Positions 51,501-59,684 are shown, numbered from the stretch's first letter. The stretch: 64,000 nucleotides of DNA from Posidoniimonas polymericola (GCF_007859935.1 NZ_SJPO01000002.1:186001-250000); one strand, 5' to 3'. Numbers and translations are program-made. The notes: generated by a model not told the origin, from the sequence alone.

Positions 51501-51641
51501 CGCGGTGACGATTCGTGCGCCGGTCAGCGCGACGAGACTCGGTTTGTCTTCGCGGAGGCCCTCGACCGGCTTCAGCGACGGCTCCGCGTAGGCGGGCCGG
51601 CAGGCGAACAGCAGCGCAAACAGAATCAGGGTGCGGGGCAT
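48507..51641 (-). CDS. Exported tandem amidohydrolase: degenerate N-half, intact C-half
   Basis: A 1044-residue protein with a signal peptide (PRTLILFALLFACRPAYA). It holds two amidohydrolase modules. The N-terminal module (about 25-430) has VALTGARIVTAPGKAIESG and YPGFIDAFTEQK, without HxH, and ends IEAHKLANLVVADGDLF. A middle beta region (about 440-600) has acidic runs. The C-terminal module (about 610-1000) has the metal motif DCHSHMA near residue 660, IHCHSYRQ further on, and VGSLTVGKDADLVLW. The tail ends HGHGHTHTH. Such proteins are common in planctomycetes but their substrate is unknown. ATG 51641 opens the signal peptide. Confidence 0.88.
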   Translation of the reverse strand: MPRTLILFALLFACRPAYAEPSLKPVEGLREDKPSLVALTGARIVTAPGKAIESGVVIIEDGVIKQVGPDAKTPPGARVIDLSGKTIYPGFIDAFTEQKIDAPAAGPGYWSSQVTPQRSAAAHYKANEKLQRELRSQGIAARLVAPASGIIKGTSCVALTGDDEQSGAILAPAVAQHAELTIRRRGREDFPNSPMGAVALARQAVLDAQWRLRAAAAEKAAGGAATVPHSAALDALAGCLDGGQLLIADAANELFVLRADRFAREFSLRLAVRGSGNEYRRLADIAKTGRTIIVPVDFPKPPEVSSAEAAADASLEELMHWRLAPENPGRLHQAGVTIALTTDGLKKRGDFLKQVHTAVKRGLPAEAALAALTTTPAELLGVSGSVGTIEAHKLANLVVADGDLFAADSNAKTKVLSTWVAGKEFEINPAADIDLLGEWKLDFKQEGAPADLRLVLTGKAEKPSGKLTVGAEQGHETDKQETAEEEEGAPKKDKPRVNKLKDVRLEHSRLAGRFDGKPIGVEGAVLLSATVVECEDGLKLSGVLRPLAGDPLRFTATRSDDEDSSDDDKDQDAEEEPAVDVEVAVNYPLGAYGRTAAPERPKHVLFRGATVWTCGEQGKLDQGDVLVTDGVIAKVGPSIAAPEGAVVVDARGKHLTPGIIDCHSHMATDGGINEATQAITAEVRIGDMINPDDITIYRQLAGGVTTSNILHGSANPIGGQNQVIKLRWGAGAEAMKLAGAPGGIKWALGENVKQSNWGPDHTTRYPQTRMGVDELHIDALAAARAYQAEHDAWAANPVGVPPRRDLELEALAEILAGERWIHCHSYRQTEIISLLRTLERFGVTIGSLQHILEGYKVAPEMAKHGAMGSSFGDWWAYKFEVYDAIPFNGALMHQAGVVVSFNSDDAEMGRHLNHEAAKAVKYGGVPEQEALKFVTLNPARQLRIDDRVGSLTVGKDADLVLWNAPPLSIYARCEQTWIDGRKYFDLEEDARRVADDQRLHAKLVQAVFDSKEPTAKPGDNRDDPSKLWPRHDEFCHGHGHTHTH

Positions 51642-51743
51642 GGCGTCTTGGGGAGCGGGAGGCGTCGGGCGGAGGGGCTTTAGCCTAGCCTGCCGGGCGG
51701 GGGATCTCAACAACATCGTCCCGCGGCGTCCCGTTGACCCAGG

Positions 51744-52772
51744 TTATTGCCGGTTGGCCGTCGCGGCGTGGGCCGCCTCGATGACCTCCTGCAGCGAAAC
51801 CGGGCGGCCGTTCCGTTGCTTGCTCAGGTCGGCGGCTTCCATCATCGCCAGGATCTCAAGGGTCGCCTCGGGGACGACGGGCGGCTGGCCGCTCACGAAG
51901 AACTCCGCGATCTGGGCGATCAGGCCCGCGTAGCCCGAGTAACCGATCCGCGACCCGACCTTCTTGTCGCCGTAGACCGTGAACGAGTAAACCGGCTTGC
52001 CGGTCGCGACCGCCCACACCTGGCCCTGCCGCCCATCCTGCCAGACGCCGTGCAGCACGAGCCCGCGGTCGGTCTCGTGGCGGGTCACTTGCTGGCAGCC
52101 CGGTCCGAGCAGCGTGGCGAGCGCCTCGACCCCGTGGATGCCGTACCAGAACAGGTCGGGGTGGTGGGGCTCGGTCTTGTAGGGCGTGGAGGTTGCCGCG
52201 CCCATGACGGCGCCCAGCTCCTCCGACGACTGCAGCTCGCGGACTTCCGGGCAGAACCGCAGGCTCGAAGCGGAGAAGAACGGCGTGTTGGTTCGCTCGG
52301 CGATCTCCATCATCAGCAGGAAGTCCGCTGCCGAGGCCGCCGCCGGCTTGTCGATAAACACAGGCTTGCCGCAGGCGATCGCGCGGAACTGCTCGAGGTG
52401 GGTGCGGCCGTCGACGCTCTCCAGCAGGAACGCGTCTGCCCGATCGACAAGCTCATCGAGCCGGTCAACGATCTCGATGCCCGCGTCGGCTAGCTGCGTA
52501 GTGAAGCCCTCGACGCGGTCGCGGCTGGCGGGGATATCGGGACTGCCGCCGGGGTAGGCGGCGACCACCCGGCAGCGGGCGACGGCGCCGGTCTGGTTCT
52601 TGGCGTTAAAGAGCTCAGCGAAAGCCGGGCTGTGGCTCGTGTCGGCGCCGATGATCGCGACTTGTATCGGCGGCTCGGCAGCGGGGGCCGATTGGCTGCA
52701 TATGATCACCACGAGGCCAATCAGCAGCACGGGTGGCAGGCGGAGAGATGGTCTGCGGCGGTGAGAGTGCAT
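51744..52772 (-). CDS. Exported Gfo/Idh/MocA-family oxidoreductase
   Basis: A 342-residue NAD(P)-binding oxidoreductase with an N-terminal signal or anchor (VLLIGLVVIICSQSAPAAE). The Rossmann segment is PIQVAIIGADTSHSPAFAEL; the Gly-rich GxGxxG is replaced by GADTSH, as in a known subgroup of the family. The sequence EKPAAASA is present here as DKPAAASAADFL, holding the conserved Lys, and a C-terminal substrate domain follows. These enzymes oxidise or reduce sugars and inositols. Export is suggested by the leader and is unusual for a cofactor enzyme. It is divergent from nagA across a 125-base promoter region. Confidence 0.87.
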   Translation of the reverse strand: MHSHRRRPSLRLPPVLLIGLVVIICSQSAPAAEPPIQVAIIGADTSHSPAFAELFNAKNQTGAVARCRVVAAYPGGSPDIPASRDRVEGFTTQLADAGIEIVDRLDELVDRADAFLLESVDGRTHLEQFRAIACGKPVFIDKPAAASAADFLLMMEIAERTNTPFFSASSLRFCPEVRELQSSEELGAVMGAATSTPYKTEPHHPDLFWYGIHGVEALATLLGPGCQQVTRHETDRGLVLHGVWQDGRQGQVWAVATGKPVYSFTVYGDKKVGSRIGYSGYAGLIAQIAEFFVSGQPPVVPEATLEILAMMEAADLSKQRNGRPVSLQEVIEAAHAATANRQ

Positions 52773-52790
52773 GGGCGTGCCGTTCGATCG

Positions 52791-52818
52791 TTGACGGTGA
52801 TTGTGAATACACTATTCT
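52791..52818 (+). promoter_or_regulatory. Candidate sigma-70 promoter of the nagA-gntR-nagB run
   Basis: TTGACG at 52791-52796 and TATTCT at 52813-52818 are separated by 16 bases, close to the -35/-10 consensus, in an A/T-rich island in otherwise GC-rich DNA. The position, about 75 bases before nagA, fits. The same island could also serve the divergent oxidoreductase. Confidence 0.45.
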
Positions 52819-52896
52819 AAATACATACAGAAAGTCAATCATCGTCGCCACTCCACGGCCCGCTCGCGATCTCCATGCGCCCGGGACCCCTGCTCT

Positions 52897-53802
52897 ATGT
52901 TCGACATCCAGGTCAACGGCTACGGCGGAGTCGACTTCAACGCCGACGGACTGAGCGTCGCGGAGTTCGAGCGGGCGTGCGAACGCCTGGAGGCCGACGG
53001 CGTCGGCGCTATCCTCGCCACGGTGATCACCACGTCGCTCGACGCGATGAGCGGCCGGATCCGTCGCATCGCCGAGGCGGTCGAGCAGTCGGCAGTGGTC
53101 GGCCGTGTGATCCGTGGGATCCACGTCGAGGGCCCGTTCATTAGCGGCGCGGCGGGGTACGTCGGAGCGCACCCGACTCGGCACGTCCTGCCCGCAACGC
53201 CCGACGCGGCCCGCCGGCTGGTGGACGCCGGAGCCGGGCTGGTAAAGCTACTGACGCTCGCCCCCGAGCACGACGCCGGCCACGCGACCACGCGCTCGCT
53301 TGTCGACAGCGGGGTCGTCGTCGCGGCCGGGCACTGCAACCCTGCGCTCGACGAGCTCGACGCGGCGATCGACGCCGGGCTCTCGATGTTCACGCACCTC
53401 GGAAACGGCTGCCCACGGGAACAGGACCGGCACGACAACATCATCAACCGCGTGCTGAGCCGCTCGCGGGCGCTGTGGGTCTGCTTCATTGCAGACGGCG
53501 TCCACGTGCCGCTGTTCGCGCTACGCAACTACCTGTCGGTGGTCGGCGTCGATCGGGCGATTGTCGTCAGCGACGCCATCGCCGCCGCCGGCCAGGGCCC
53601 GGGCGTCTACTCGCTCAGCGGCATGGACGTTGTTGTGGACGAGGATCTGGCGACCTGGTCGGCCGATCGCAAGAACCTGATGGGCTCTGCCTGCCCGCTC
53701 CCGCTGGGGGTCGCCAATCTGGTGGAGCGGCTGGGGGTCTCGGAGGACGACGCCACGCGGATGACGCACCACAACCCGTGGCGGGCGTTGGGCGGTACGT
53801 AG
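52897..53802 (+). CDS. nagA: N-acetylglucosamine-6-phosphate deacetylase, short form
   Basis: A 301-residue amidohydrolase that removes acetate from GlcNAc-6-phosphate. Family landmarks are DIQVNGYGGVDFN at the very start, HVEGPFISGAAGYVGAH with the metal Glu, AAGHCNP and FTHLGNGCP with metal histidines, and VVSDAIAAAGQGPGVY with the catalytic Asp. It lacks the usual N-terminal beta-sandwich (about 50-60 residues) found in E. coli NagA (382); upstream sequence has no in-frame start, so this is a compact form, not a truncation. It lies on the same strand as gntR and nagB, consistent with amino-sugar catabolism. Confidence 0.88.
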   Translation: MFDIQVNGYGGVDFNADGLSVAEFERACERLEADGVGAILATVITTSLDAMSGRIRRIAEAVEQSAVVGRVIRGIHVEGPFISGAAGYVGAHPTRHVLPATPDAARRLVDAGAGLVKLLTLAPEHDAGHATTRSLVDSGVVVAAGHCNPALDELDAAIDAGLSMFTHLGNGCPREQDRHDNIINRVLSRSRALWVCFIADGVHVPLFALRNYLSVVGVDRAIVVSDAIAAAGQGPGVYSLSGMDVVVDEDLATWSADRKNLMGSACPLPLGVANLVERLGVSEDDATRMTHHNPWRALGGT

Positions 53803-53890
53803 AGCGGGTAAAGAAGTACACGTGTCTGTGCCAGGGCCTTGGTCGGCGAGCCCCGTCACCCAAAATCGGTAAAACAGGAAGACTCGACTG

Positions 53891-54613
53891 ATGGCCCGGG
53901 TTGCAAAGCAGCGAAAGCACACGTTCCGTCCCGAGCGTTACCCGGCGGTCCTGCCCATCGTTGACGGGGACGAGGGCGAGCCCTCGCTGGTCGACCGGGT
54001 GGCGGATAGCGTCATCGCGAAGATCGTCCGCAAGGAGCTGGACGCCGGCGCGCGGCTCCGCTCCACGCGCCTGGCCGAGGAGTTGGGCGTCAGCCGCACA
54101 CCGGTCTCGACCGCCATGGCCCGTCTCGCGACCGAGGGACTCCTGGTCCAGAAGACCAACCACCAAGCGGAACTGGCCGCCGGAGCCGCCGAGTGGCTGC
54201 TGCAGATCCACAAGCTGCGGCAACTGGTGGAGCCCGAAGCCGCCGCGATGGCGACCGGCAGCCTGCCGGCCGAAGTTGTCGACGACCTCTGGGCCCTGTG
54301 CCACGACGCCAAGCCGAACAGGTCCGGCGAATGGAAGCCGGCCGCGCAGTATTTCGACTTCGCCCTGCACCTGGCGATCGCCGAGTACTGCGGCAACCTG
54401 GCGATGAAGGCCACCATCCGCAAGTGCTGGTCGTACAAACGGCTCTCCTACCGGATTTCCGGCGGCTGCCAGTCCGCCCTGAAGCCCGAGTACCTGCAGC
54501 ACGTCCAGATCCTCGAGGCCCTCTCTCAGGGCGACGCCGATCAGGCGGGCAGCCAGATGGCCGAGCACCTGCGGGTCGCGTCGGCGCTGCGGACGTCGCG
54601 CCGCGTTGTCTAG
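53891..54613 (+). CDS. GntR-family transcriptional regulator, FadR/FCD subgroup
   Basis: A 240-residue regulator. The winged helix covers about residues 35-100 (VDRVADSVIAKIVRKELDAG, STRLAEELGVSRTPVSTAMA, LATEGLL) and the all-helical FCD ligand-binding domain covers about 105-235 (LRQLVEPEAAAMATG, FDFALHLAIAEYCGN, DQAGSQMAEHLR). Placed between nagA and nagB, it probably controls these genes in response to an amino-sugar phosphate; this is inference from context. ATG 53891 has AGGAAG about 11 bases upstream. Its operator has not been identified; the A/T-rich island before nagA is the best candidate region. Confidence 0.9.
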   Translation: MARVAKQRKHTFRPERYPAVLPIVDGDEGEPSLVDRVADSVIAKIVRKELDAGARLRSTRLAEELGVSRTPVSTAMARLATEGLLVQKTNHQAELAAGAAEWLLQIHKLRQLVEPEAAAMATGSLPAEVVDDLWALCHDAKPNRSGEWKPAAQYFDFALHLAIAEYCGNLAMKATIRKCWSYKRLSYRISGGCQSALKPEYLQHVQILEALSQGDADQAGSQMAEHLRVASALRTSRRVV

Positions 54614-54744
54614 GTGGCAAGGCACGAATCCGCCGCCCCTAGGTCCCAGCGGCAGACCGGTTGATCGCCCGGCCGGATTGGCTAAATTGGAGGTCGGCAA
54701 GCAAGTGCATGCAACTTTTGGTTTGCACGCATCGGATAGACATT

Positions 54745-54774
54745 TAGCGGCGCCCGCTTGGCGGGCGCCCGCTC
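54745..54774. repeat. GC-rich hairpin in the gntR-nagB gap
   Basis: AGCGGCGCCCGC at 54746-54757 pairs with GCGGGCGCCCGCT at 54761-54773 with one bulged base and a three-base loop. It sits in the 212-base gap between gntR and nagB. It has no T-run, so it may act as attenuator, processing site or dispersed repeat rather than a classic terminator. Confidence 0.6.
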
Positions 54775-54825
54775 TACGAGGCCGCGGCCGGTCCTGAGGT
54801 GGTGGCCGAGTGAACCCTCACAAGA

Positions 54826-55590
54826 ATGGGTGACCCTATGCAGACTTCGGTGTACGCGGACAGTCGACAAGCTGGCGAGGCCGCGGCCCGCGACGGAGCC
54901 GAGCTCATCCGTCAGGCCATCGCCGACCGTGGATCGGCCAGCATCATCGTGGCGACCGGGGCCTCGCAGTTCGACATGCTGAGCCGCCTGGTCGAGGCCC
55001 CCGGCGTCGACTGGAACCGCGTCACGATGTTCCACCTCGACGAGTACGTCGGGCTGCCGATCGCCCACCCGGCTTCGTTCCGCCGCTACCTGTGGGAACG
55101 CTTTATTAGCAGGCTGCCGCTGCCGCTCGCCGCGTTCCAACTGCTCGACGGCGAGACCGACGCCGCGGCGGAGTGCCGGCGCGTCTCGGCAATGATCCAG
55201 CAGCACGAGGTAGACGTCGCATTCGTCGGCATCGGCGAGAACGGCCACCTGGCCTTCAACGACCCGCCGGCCGACTTCGAAACCGACACGCCGTACATTG
55301 TCGTCGAGCTCGACGAGGCCTGCCGCCGTCAGCAGGTCGGCGAGGGGTGGTTCCCGGGACTCGAGTCGACGCCGACCCAGGCGATCTCGATGAGCATCCG
55401 CCAGATCCTGAAGAGCAAGGCCATCGTCTGCACCGTGCCGGACGAGCGGAAGGCGCAGGCCGTGCAGCGGGCCCTCGAGGGCGAGGTCTGCCGCCAGACG
55501 CCCGCGTCGATCCTCCAGCAGCACGAGCAGACACGCGTCTACCTCGACGAGGCGGCGGCGTCGCGGCTGAGCAACGCCCCGCAGGCCTAG
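54826..55590 (+). CDS. nagB: Glucosamine-6-phosphate deaminase
   Basis: A 254-residue enzyme that converts glucosamine-6-phosphate to fructose-6-phosphate and ammonia. Family motifs are [13 protein letters not shown], the phosphate loop region, [11 protein letters not shown] with the catalytic Asp, and [20 protein letters not shown] with the Asp/His/Glu pocket. [23 protein letters not shown] is also typical. The length matches NagB (about 260). ATG 54826 and ATG 54838 are both possible; neither has a strong ribosome site. With nagA upstream it completes the GlcNAc-6-P route. It converges on the transporter gene with 21 bases between stops. Confidence 0.92.
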   Translation: MGDPMQTSVYADSRQAGEAAARDGAELIRQAIADRGSASIIVATGASQFDMLSRLVEAPGVDWNRVTMFHLDEYVGLPIAHPASFRRYLWERFISRLPLPLAAFQLLDGETDAAAECRRVSAMIQQHEVDVAFVGIGENGHLAFNDPPADFETDTPYIVVELDEACRRQQVGEGWFPGLESTPTQAISMSIRQILKSKAIVCTVPDERKAQAVQRALEGEVCRQTPASILQQHEQTRVYLDEAAASRLSNAPQA

Positions 55591-55611
55591 CGAGCCGGCG
55601 TCCCGCCGCCG

Positions 55612-56970
55612 CTACTCACGGGTCCGCAGGTTCCACGTGAACGCCAGCAGCACCGCCGCGATCACCCCGGACGCGACGATCACCGCCAGCACGCCGTTCC
55701 ACGCGGTCAGCTTGTCGTGCGAGGCGGTGTAGACGTCGACCCCCCAGCCGAAGCCCTTCGCCTGGATCGTGCGGCCGATGTAGCCGAAGAGTCCAATGAA
55801 CCCGGCCGCGGCGCCGATCGCTTTCTTGGAAACCACGTCGAGGGCGGCGATCGTGATCAGGTTGATCACCGGGTAAATAAAGAATCCGACCACGCCCAGC
55901 AGGCAGACGTCGACCCAGAGGTAGCCGGGCGGCACGAACGGGATCGCCGCGAACGCGAAGATGATGGGGAGCATCGACAACGCGGCAACCATGCCGCGCC
56001 GGCCGCCGAGCTTGTCCGACACCCAGCCCAAGAAGATGGTGGACGGGATGCCGGCCAGCTCCAGGCTCGAGATCGCCCAGGCGGCCTGGCTGATGTCGGC
56101 GCCCTTGATCTCACGCAGGTAGGTCGGGCCCCAGTCGAGCATGCTGTAGCGGGTGATGTACGCGAAGAAGTTCGCGATCGCCAGCAGCCAGACGTACTTG
56201 TTGGCCAGCACCCTGTCGAGCAGCAGCTCGCGGGTCGAGAGCTCGCGCTCGATGTCGCCGCGTTCCTGATTGGCGGGGTAGTCGTCGCGGAACTCCTCGA
56301 TCGGGGGCAGCCCGACCGACTGCGGCGTGTCGCGCAGGCGGATGAAAAGGTAGGCCGCCCCAATCGCGGCGAGCGCCCCGGGCACGTAGAACGCGTACTG
56401 CCACCCCCCGTACCGCGTCACCGCCTCGGCGGTGAGGATGCCGGCGATCGCGCCGCCCAGGTTGTGCGATGTGTTCCAGATGCTGAACGTGAAACCCCGT
56501 TCGGACTCGCTGTACCAGTGGCCCATGACGCGGCCGCAAGGCGGCCAGCCCATGCCCTGGGCGAAGCCGTTCATCGACCACAGCGCCAGGTGGACGTAGT
56601 AGTTCTCAAAGCCGCCGAAGGCGAAGTTGAGCACGGCCGACAGCAGCAGGCCGGTCGCCATGAACTTGCGGGGGTCGCTGCGGTCGGAGATCGAGCCCAT
56701 CACGAACTTTGAAATACCGTAGCTGATCGCCGTGATGGCCAGGATGTCGCCGATCATCGACTTGCTGTACAGCAGCGCGTCCTCGACGTCCTTGGCGACA
56801 ATGCCGAGGTTGTTCCGCACCAGGTAGAACGTTGCGTAGCCGATGAAGGTCGCCTCCAACGCCCGCCAGCGGTACGAGGGGTAGAGCCGCGCGGCCTCCT
56901 CCGGCGAGACACGCGGCTGGGCAGGTGGCGGCGCGTAGTACGCTCTCAGCTTCTGGAGTGGCGATGCCAT
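55612..56970 (-). CDS. MFS transporter, organophosphate:phosphate antiporter type (GlpT/UhpT-like)
   Basis: A 452-residue membrane protein with 12 predicted helices. The opening YPSYRWRALEATFIGYATFYLVRNNLGI, then SKSMIGDILAITAISYGISKFVMGSISDRSDPRKFM and GMGWPPCGRVMGHWYSESERG, match the OPA family (GlpT, UhpT), which exchanges sugar phosphates or glycerol phosphate for inorganic phosphate. The conserved arginines for phosphate are probably in YLVRNN and SDRSDPRK. Being next to nagB and the NagD-like gene, it may import an amino-sugar phosphate or glycerol phosphate. The ATG is 18 bases downstream of the NagD-like stop. Confidence 0.9.
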   Translation of the reverse strand: MASPLQKLRAYYAPPPAQPRVSPEEAARLYPSYRWRALEATFIGYATFYLVRNNLGIVAKDVEDALLYSKSMIGDILAITAISYGISKFVMGSISDRSDPRKFMATGLLLSAVLNFAFGGFENYYVHLALWSMNGFAQGMGWPPCGRVMGHWYSESERGFTFSIWNTSHNLGGAIAGILTAEAVTRYGGWQYAFYVPGALAAIGAAYLFIRLRDTPQSVGLPPIEEFRDDYPANQERGDIERELSTRELLLDRVLANKYVWLLAIANFFAYITRYSMLDWGPTYLREIKGADISQAAWAISSLELAGIPSTIFLGWVSDKLGGRRGMVAALSMLPIIFAFAAIPFVPPGYLWVDVCLLGVVGFFIYPVINLITIAALDVVSKKAIGAAAGFIGLFGYIGRTIQAKGFGWGVDVYTASHDKLTAWNGVLAVIVASGVIAAVLLAFTWNLRTRE

Positions 56971-56988
56971 GGCGTCGGGGGCGTTCCT

Positions 56989-57807
56989 TTAGGCGGTCTG
57001 ATGAGCGGCGCGGAGCTGCTCGGCTAGCGAGTCGAGTCCGCGGATGACAAGGTCGGGCCGGGCCTCGGGGGCGGCCCGGGAGACGTCCTCTTCGCCGGCC
57101 TCGCCGGTCAGGGTGAGGATCGCCAGTGCGCCGGCGTCGCGACCCATGCGGACGTCGGTGTAGATCCGGTCGCCCACCACGGCGACCTCGGCGGGCGTCA
57201 GGCCGTGGCGCTGCCGGATGCCGTGGAGCATGGCCCCGTTGGGCTTGCCCGGCACCGCGTCGGGCTCTCGCCCCACGGCGGCCTTGATCAGCGCGCAGAC
57301 AGCGCCGCAGTCGGGCAGCACGGTCGGCTGGTCGGTCGGGCAGACAAAGTCGGGGTGGGTCGCGACGTACGGGAGTCCCTGGGCCGCCAGGTACGACGCC
57401 CGGCACAGGCGGTCGTACGGCAGCGCGGTGTCGAAACCGACGACCAGTGCGTCGGGGTCGCTGTCGACGCAGTCGTAGCCCGCGGCGGCAAACTCTCCGA
57501 GCAACGCCGGGGTTCCCACGACAAACAGGCGTCGGGCCTGGGGCGCCTCGGTCTGCAAGTAGTGGATGGTCGCGTGGGCCGAGGAGTAGACCTGATTGTC
57601 GTCGGCGGCGACCCCCAGCCCGGCGAGCTTGCGGACGTAGTCGGCGCGGCTCAGCGAGTTGTTGTTGGTCAGGAAGGTGTGACCGATGCCGAGCTCGGCG
57701 AGCGTCTGCAGGAAGGGGAGGGTCGTTGGGAAGAGGGCGCCGCCCAGGTAGATCGTGCCGTCCATGTCCAGCACAAAGTGTTTGACGACTCGGAGGCGAT
57801 CGGACAT
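56989..57807 (-). CDS. HAD-IIA phosphatase, NagD-like
   Basis: A 272-residue HAD hydrolase of subclass IIA. Motif I is LDMDGTIYLGG near residue 14, motif II covers HTFLTNNNS, the cap domain lies in the middle, and the C-terminal part contains KPNGAMLHGI with the motif III Lys and VVGDRIYTDVRMGRDAG with the motif IV acidic pair. NagD-type enzymes dephosphorylate small sugar or nucleotide phosphates. ATG 57807 shares one base with the TGA of the upstream phosphoesterase gene (TGATG), so translation is coupled; a TTG at 57810 is an alternative. The gene is followed by the transporter gene. Confidence 0.9.
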   Translation of the reverse strand: MSDRLRVVKHFVLDMDGTIYLGGALFPTTLPFLQTLAELGIGHTFLTNNNSLSRADYVRKLAGLGVAADDNQVYSSAHATIHYLQTEAPQARRLFVVGTPALLGEFAAAGYDCVDSDPDALVVGFDTALPYDRLCRASYLAAQGLPYVATHPDFVCPTDQPTVLPDCGAVCALIKAAVGREPDAVPGKPNGAMLHGIRQRHGLTPAEVAVVGDRIYTDVRMGRDAGALAILTLTGEAGEEDVSRAAPEARPDLVIRGLDSLAEQLRAAHQTA

Positions 57808-59684
57808 CAAGCAGCAGATCTCCTAGCGTAATGGATGGGGCGCCCGGGCCGCGGAGGCGTTGCGCGTCGGCGGCCGAGCACCGTCAGCGTCGTGAAGGCC
57901 AGGACCAGCGTTGAAGGCTCGGGCGCGGCCGCGGGCGTAGAGCCCGCCGCCCTGCGGCCGAAATTGAGCCTCCAGATTTCGTAGTCCGCCTGGTCGACGA
58001 GCAGGTCGCCGTTGGCGTCGGCCGCCAGCGACCCGGTGTTTACAGCTTCGCGCCAGATGGCGTAGTCGGCGGCGTCGACCACGGAGTCGCGGTTAAAATC
58101 GCCCGCCAGGTTCAGCGACACCGCCAGATCGAACGCGTTGGCGTGGTCCGTGCGGTAGAGGTCGTAGTAGGGCGAGTAGGTCCGCACCCGCACGGTCCGG
58201 CCGTCCTCCAGGAACTCCACCAGCCGGAGCCAGCCGCCGCCCGCGTTGGTCTGGAACTGGGTGTTGAAAAACATCTGATGCACGGAGCCGCCGGCGCCGC
58301 GGCTGCCGACGTAGCCCGCGCCGTCTCCGCCGAAGTGACCGTTGAACACCAGCTCGAAGTTGCCGTGCTGCGAAACCAGGTCCTGCCACAGCTCCTCGCC
58401 GTCGGCGTCGGCTTCGACCCGGCTCCCGGAGTAGCGCCGCTCGCTGCCGTACGCGTAGGCGTGGGTCAGCAGCACCGCGGTGTGGTCGGCGTACTGCGGG
58501 TCCGCCGCGATCTGGTTCGCCCACGCGACCGTTTCCGGGCGGGGCTCCCATTCCAAGGAGAGGACCAGCATCTTCCGCCCGTCGGGCGCGACGAAGTCGT
58601 AGTAGGCGTTCTCGAGCCGCCCGGGGTCTTTCTGCCCGGCCATGATCCCGCCCTGGGCCGGGTCGTTCAGTGGGTTGTCCGACGCCGCGAAGTAGTTGTT
58701 CAGCTCGGTCAAACGGTTCTGGGCGTCGGTCGTGCCGTAGTCGTGATTGCCCGCCGCCAAGATGTACGGCAGCTGCCCGTCCAGGACGCCCATCGACGCC
58801 TTGGCGTTGGCCCACTGCTGACTGCTGACCTGGTCGCCCGAGGTTGGGTTGTTGGTGTTGTTGTTGTTGACAATGTCGCCCTCCTGCAGCACAAGCTGGA
58901 TCTTGAACGCCTCGCGGTTGTCGACTGCCCACTGCGTCATCTGCGTGAGGGTGTTGCGGTATTGGGTCGACTTCACGTAGTTTTGCGTGTCGGGCAGCAC
59001 CACCATCGACCAGTCCGCGTCCGGCGACGGCGCGAACGGCGACTGCTGCTCGGTCGCGACGAATCCGGGCGAGCCGTGGTTCTCGCCCAGGTCGCCGACG
59101 TCCGAAAACCAACCGCCGTACACGCCCATAATCGACGGCGACCAGTTGGCGCCGACGTCGTTGCCCGCGACGCTCAGCCCCTGCGGCAGCAGCGAGATGG
59201 CGTGGCCGTCCGATCCGTCGATCCGGGGCCAGCCACCCGACTGCTGAAGGTTGACCGAGTCCACGATCACACCCGCGGCGTTGCGGATAGCGAGCGTCTC
59301 GTTGGTGGCGGACGGGCTGTTCGCTAGGGCGGGGAAATTCTGCACCTCGATGCGTTTGATGCCGGAGCCCCACATCGCGTCGAACGTTGCGGCGTCGCCG
59401 GTAACCACCATGGCTTCGTTGGGGTAGAGCAGCGTGCGGTCTGGAAATCGGCTGGCGAAGTCGCCGTCCTGCAAGTCGCCGATCGACCAGTCGCCCAGGT
59501 CCACAACCTGATCGCCCGAGTTGAAGAGCTCGATCCACTCCTTGTTGAAGACCCCGGCCTCAACGTCGGCTCCCTGGACGTTGTACATCACCTCGGAAAT
59601 GAGGACGTCGCCCCACGCCTCCGGTCGGTGTACGGCCAGGCACAGGACGGCTGTAGCGGCGGTGAGGATCGGTCGGGCAGGCAT
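57807..59684 (-). CDS. Secreted lamin-tail and metallophosphoesterase protein with dockerin-like repeat and PEP-CTERM
   Basis: A 625-residue protein. After a signal peptide (to about 25) there is a lamin-tail domain (LISEVMYN...KEWIELFNSGDQVVDLGDW), then a calcineurin-like phosphoesterase with VVLPDTQNYVKS, GDIVNNN, AAGNHDYG, LLTHAYAYGSE and VFNGHFGGDGAGY, carrying the usual Asp, His and Asn ligands. Next come a dockerin-like repeat (DFNRDSVVDAADYAIWREA, near residue 532) and a PEP-CTERM-type tail (APEPSTLVLAFTTLTVLG then RRR), extended by about 15 extra residues beyond the normal end. It is probably surface-exposed; the substrate is unknown. Its stop overlaps the NagD-like start. Confidence 0.87.
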   Translation of the reverse strand: MPARPILTAATAVLCLAVHRPEAWGDVLISEVMYNVQGADVEAGVFNKEWIELFNSGDQVVDLGDWSIGDLQDGDFASRFPDRTLLYPNEAMVVTGDAATFDAMWGSGIKRIEVQNFPALANSPSATNETLAIRNAAGVIVDSVNLQQSGGWPRIDGSDGHAISLLPQGLSVAGNDVGANWSPSIMGVYGGWFSDVGDLGENHGSPGFVATEQQSPFAPSPDADWSMVVLPDTQNYVKSTQYRNTLTQMTQWAVDNREAFKIQLVLQEGDIVNNNNTNNPTSGDQVSSQQWANAKASMGVLDGQLPYILAAGNHDYGTTDAQNRLTELNNYFAASDNPLNDPAQGGIMAGQKDPGRLENAYYDFVAPDGRKMLVLSLEWEPRPETVAWANQIAADPQYADHTAVLLTHAYAYGSERRYSGSRVEADADGEELWQDLVSQHGNFELVFNGHFGGDGAGYVGSRGAGGSVHQMFFNTQFQTNAGGGWLRLVEFLEDGRTVRVRTYSPYYDLYRTDHANAFDLAVSLNLAGDFNRDSVVDAADYAIWREAVNTGSLAADANGDLLVDQADYEIWRLNFGRRAAGSTPAAAPEPSTLVLAFTTLTVLGRRRATPPRPGRPIHYARRSAA

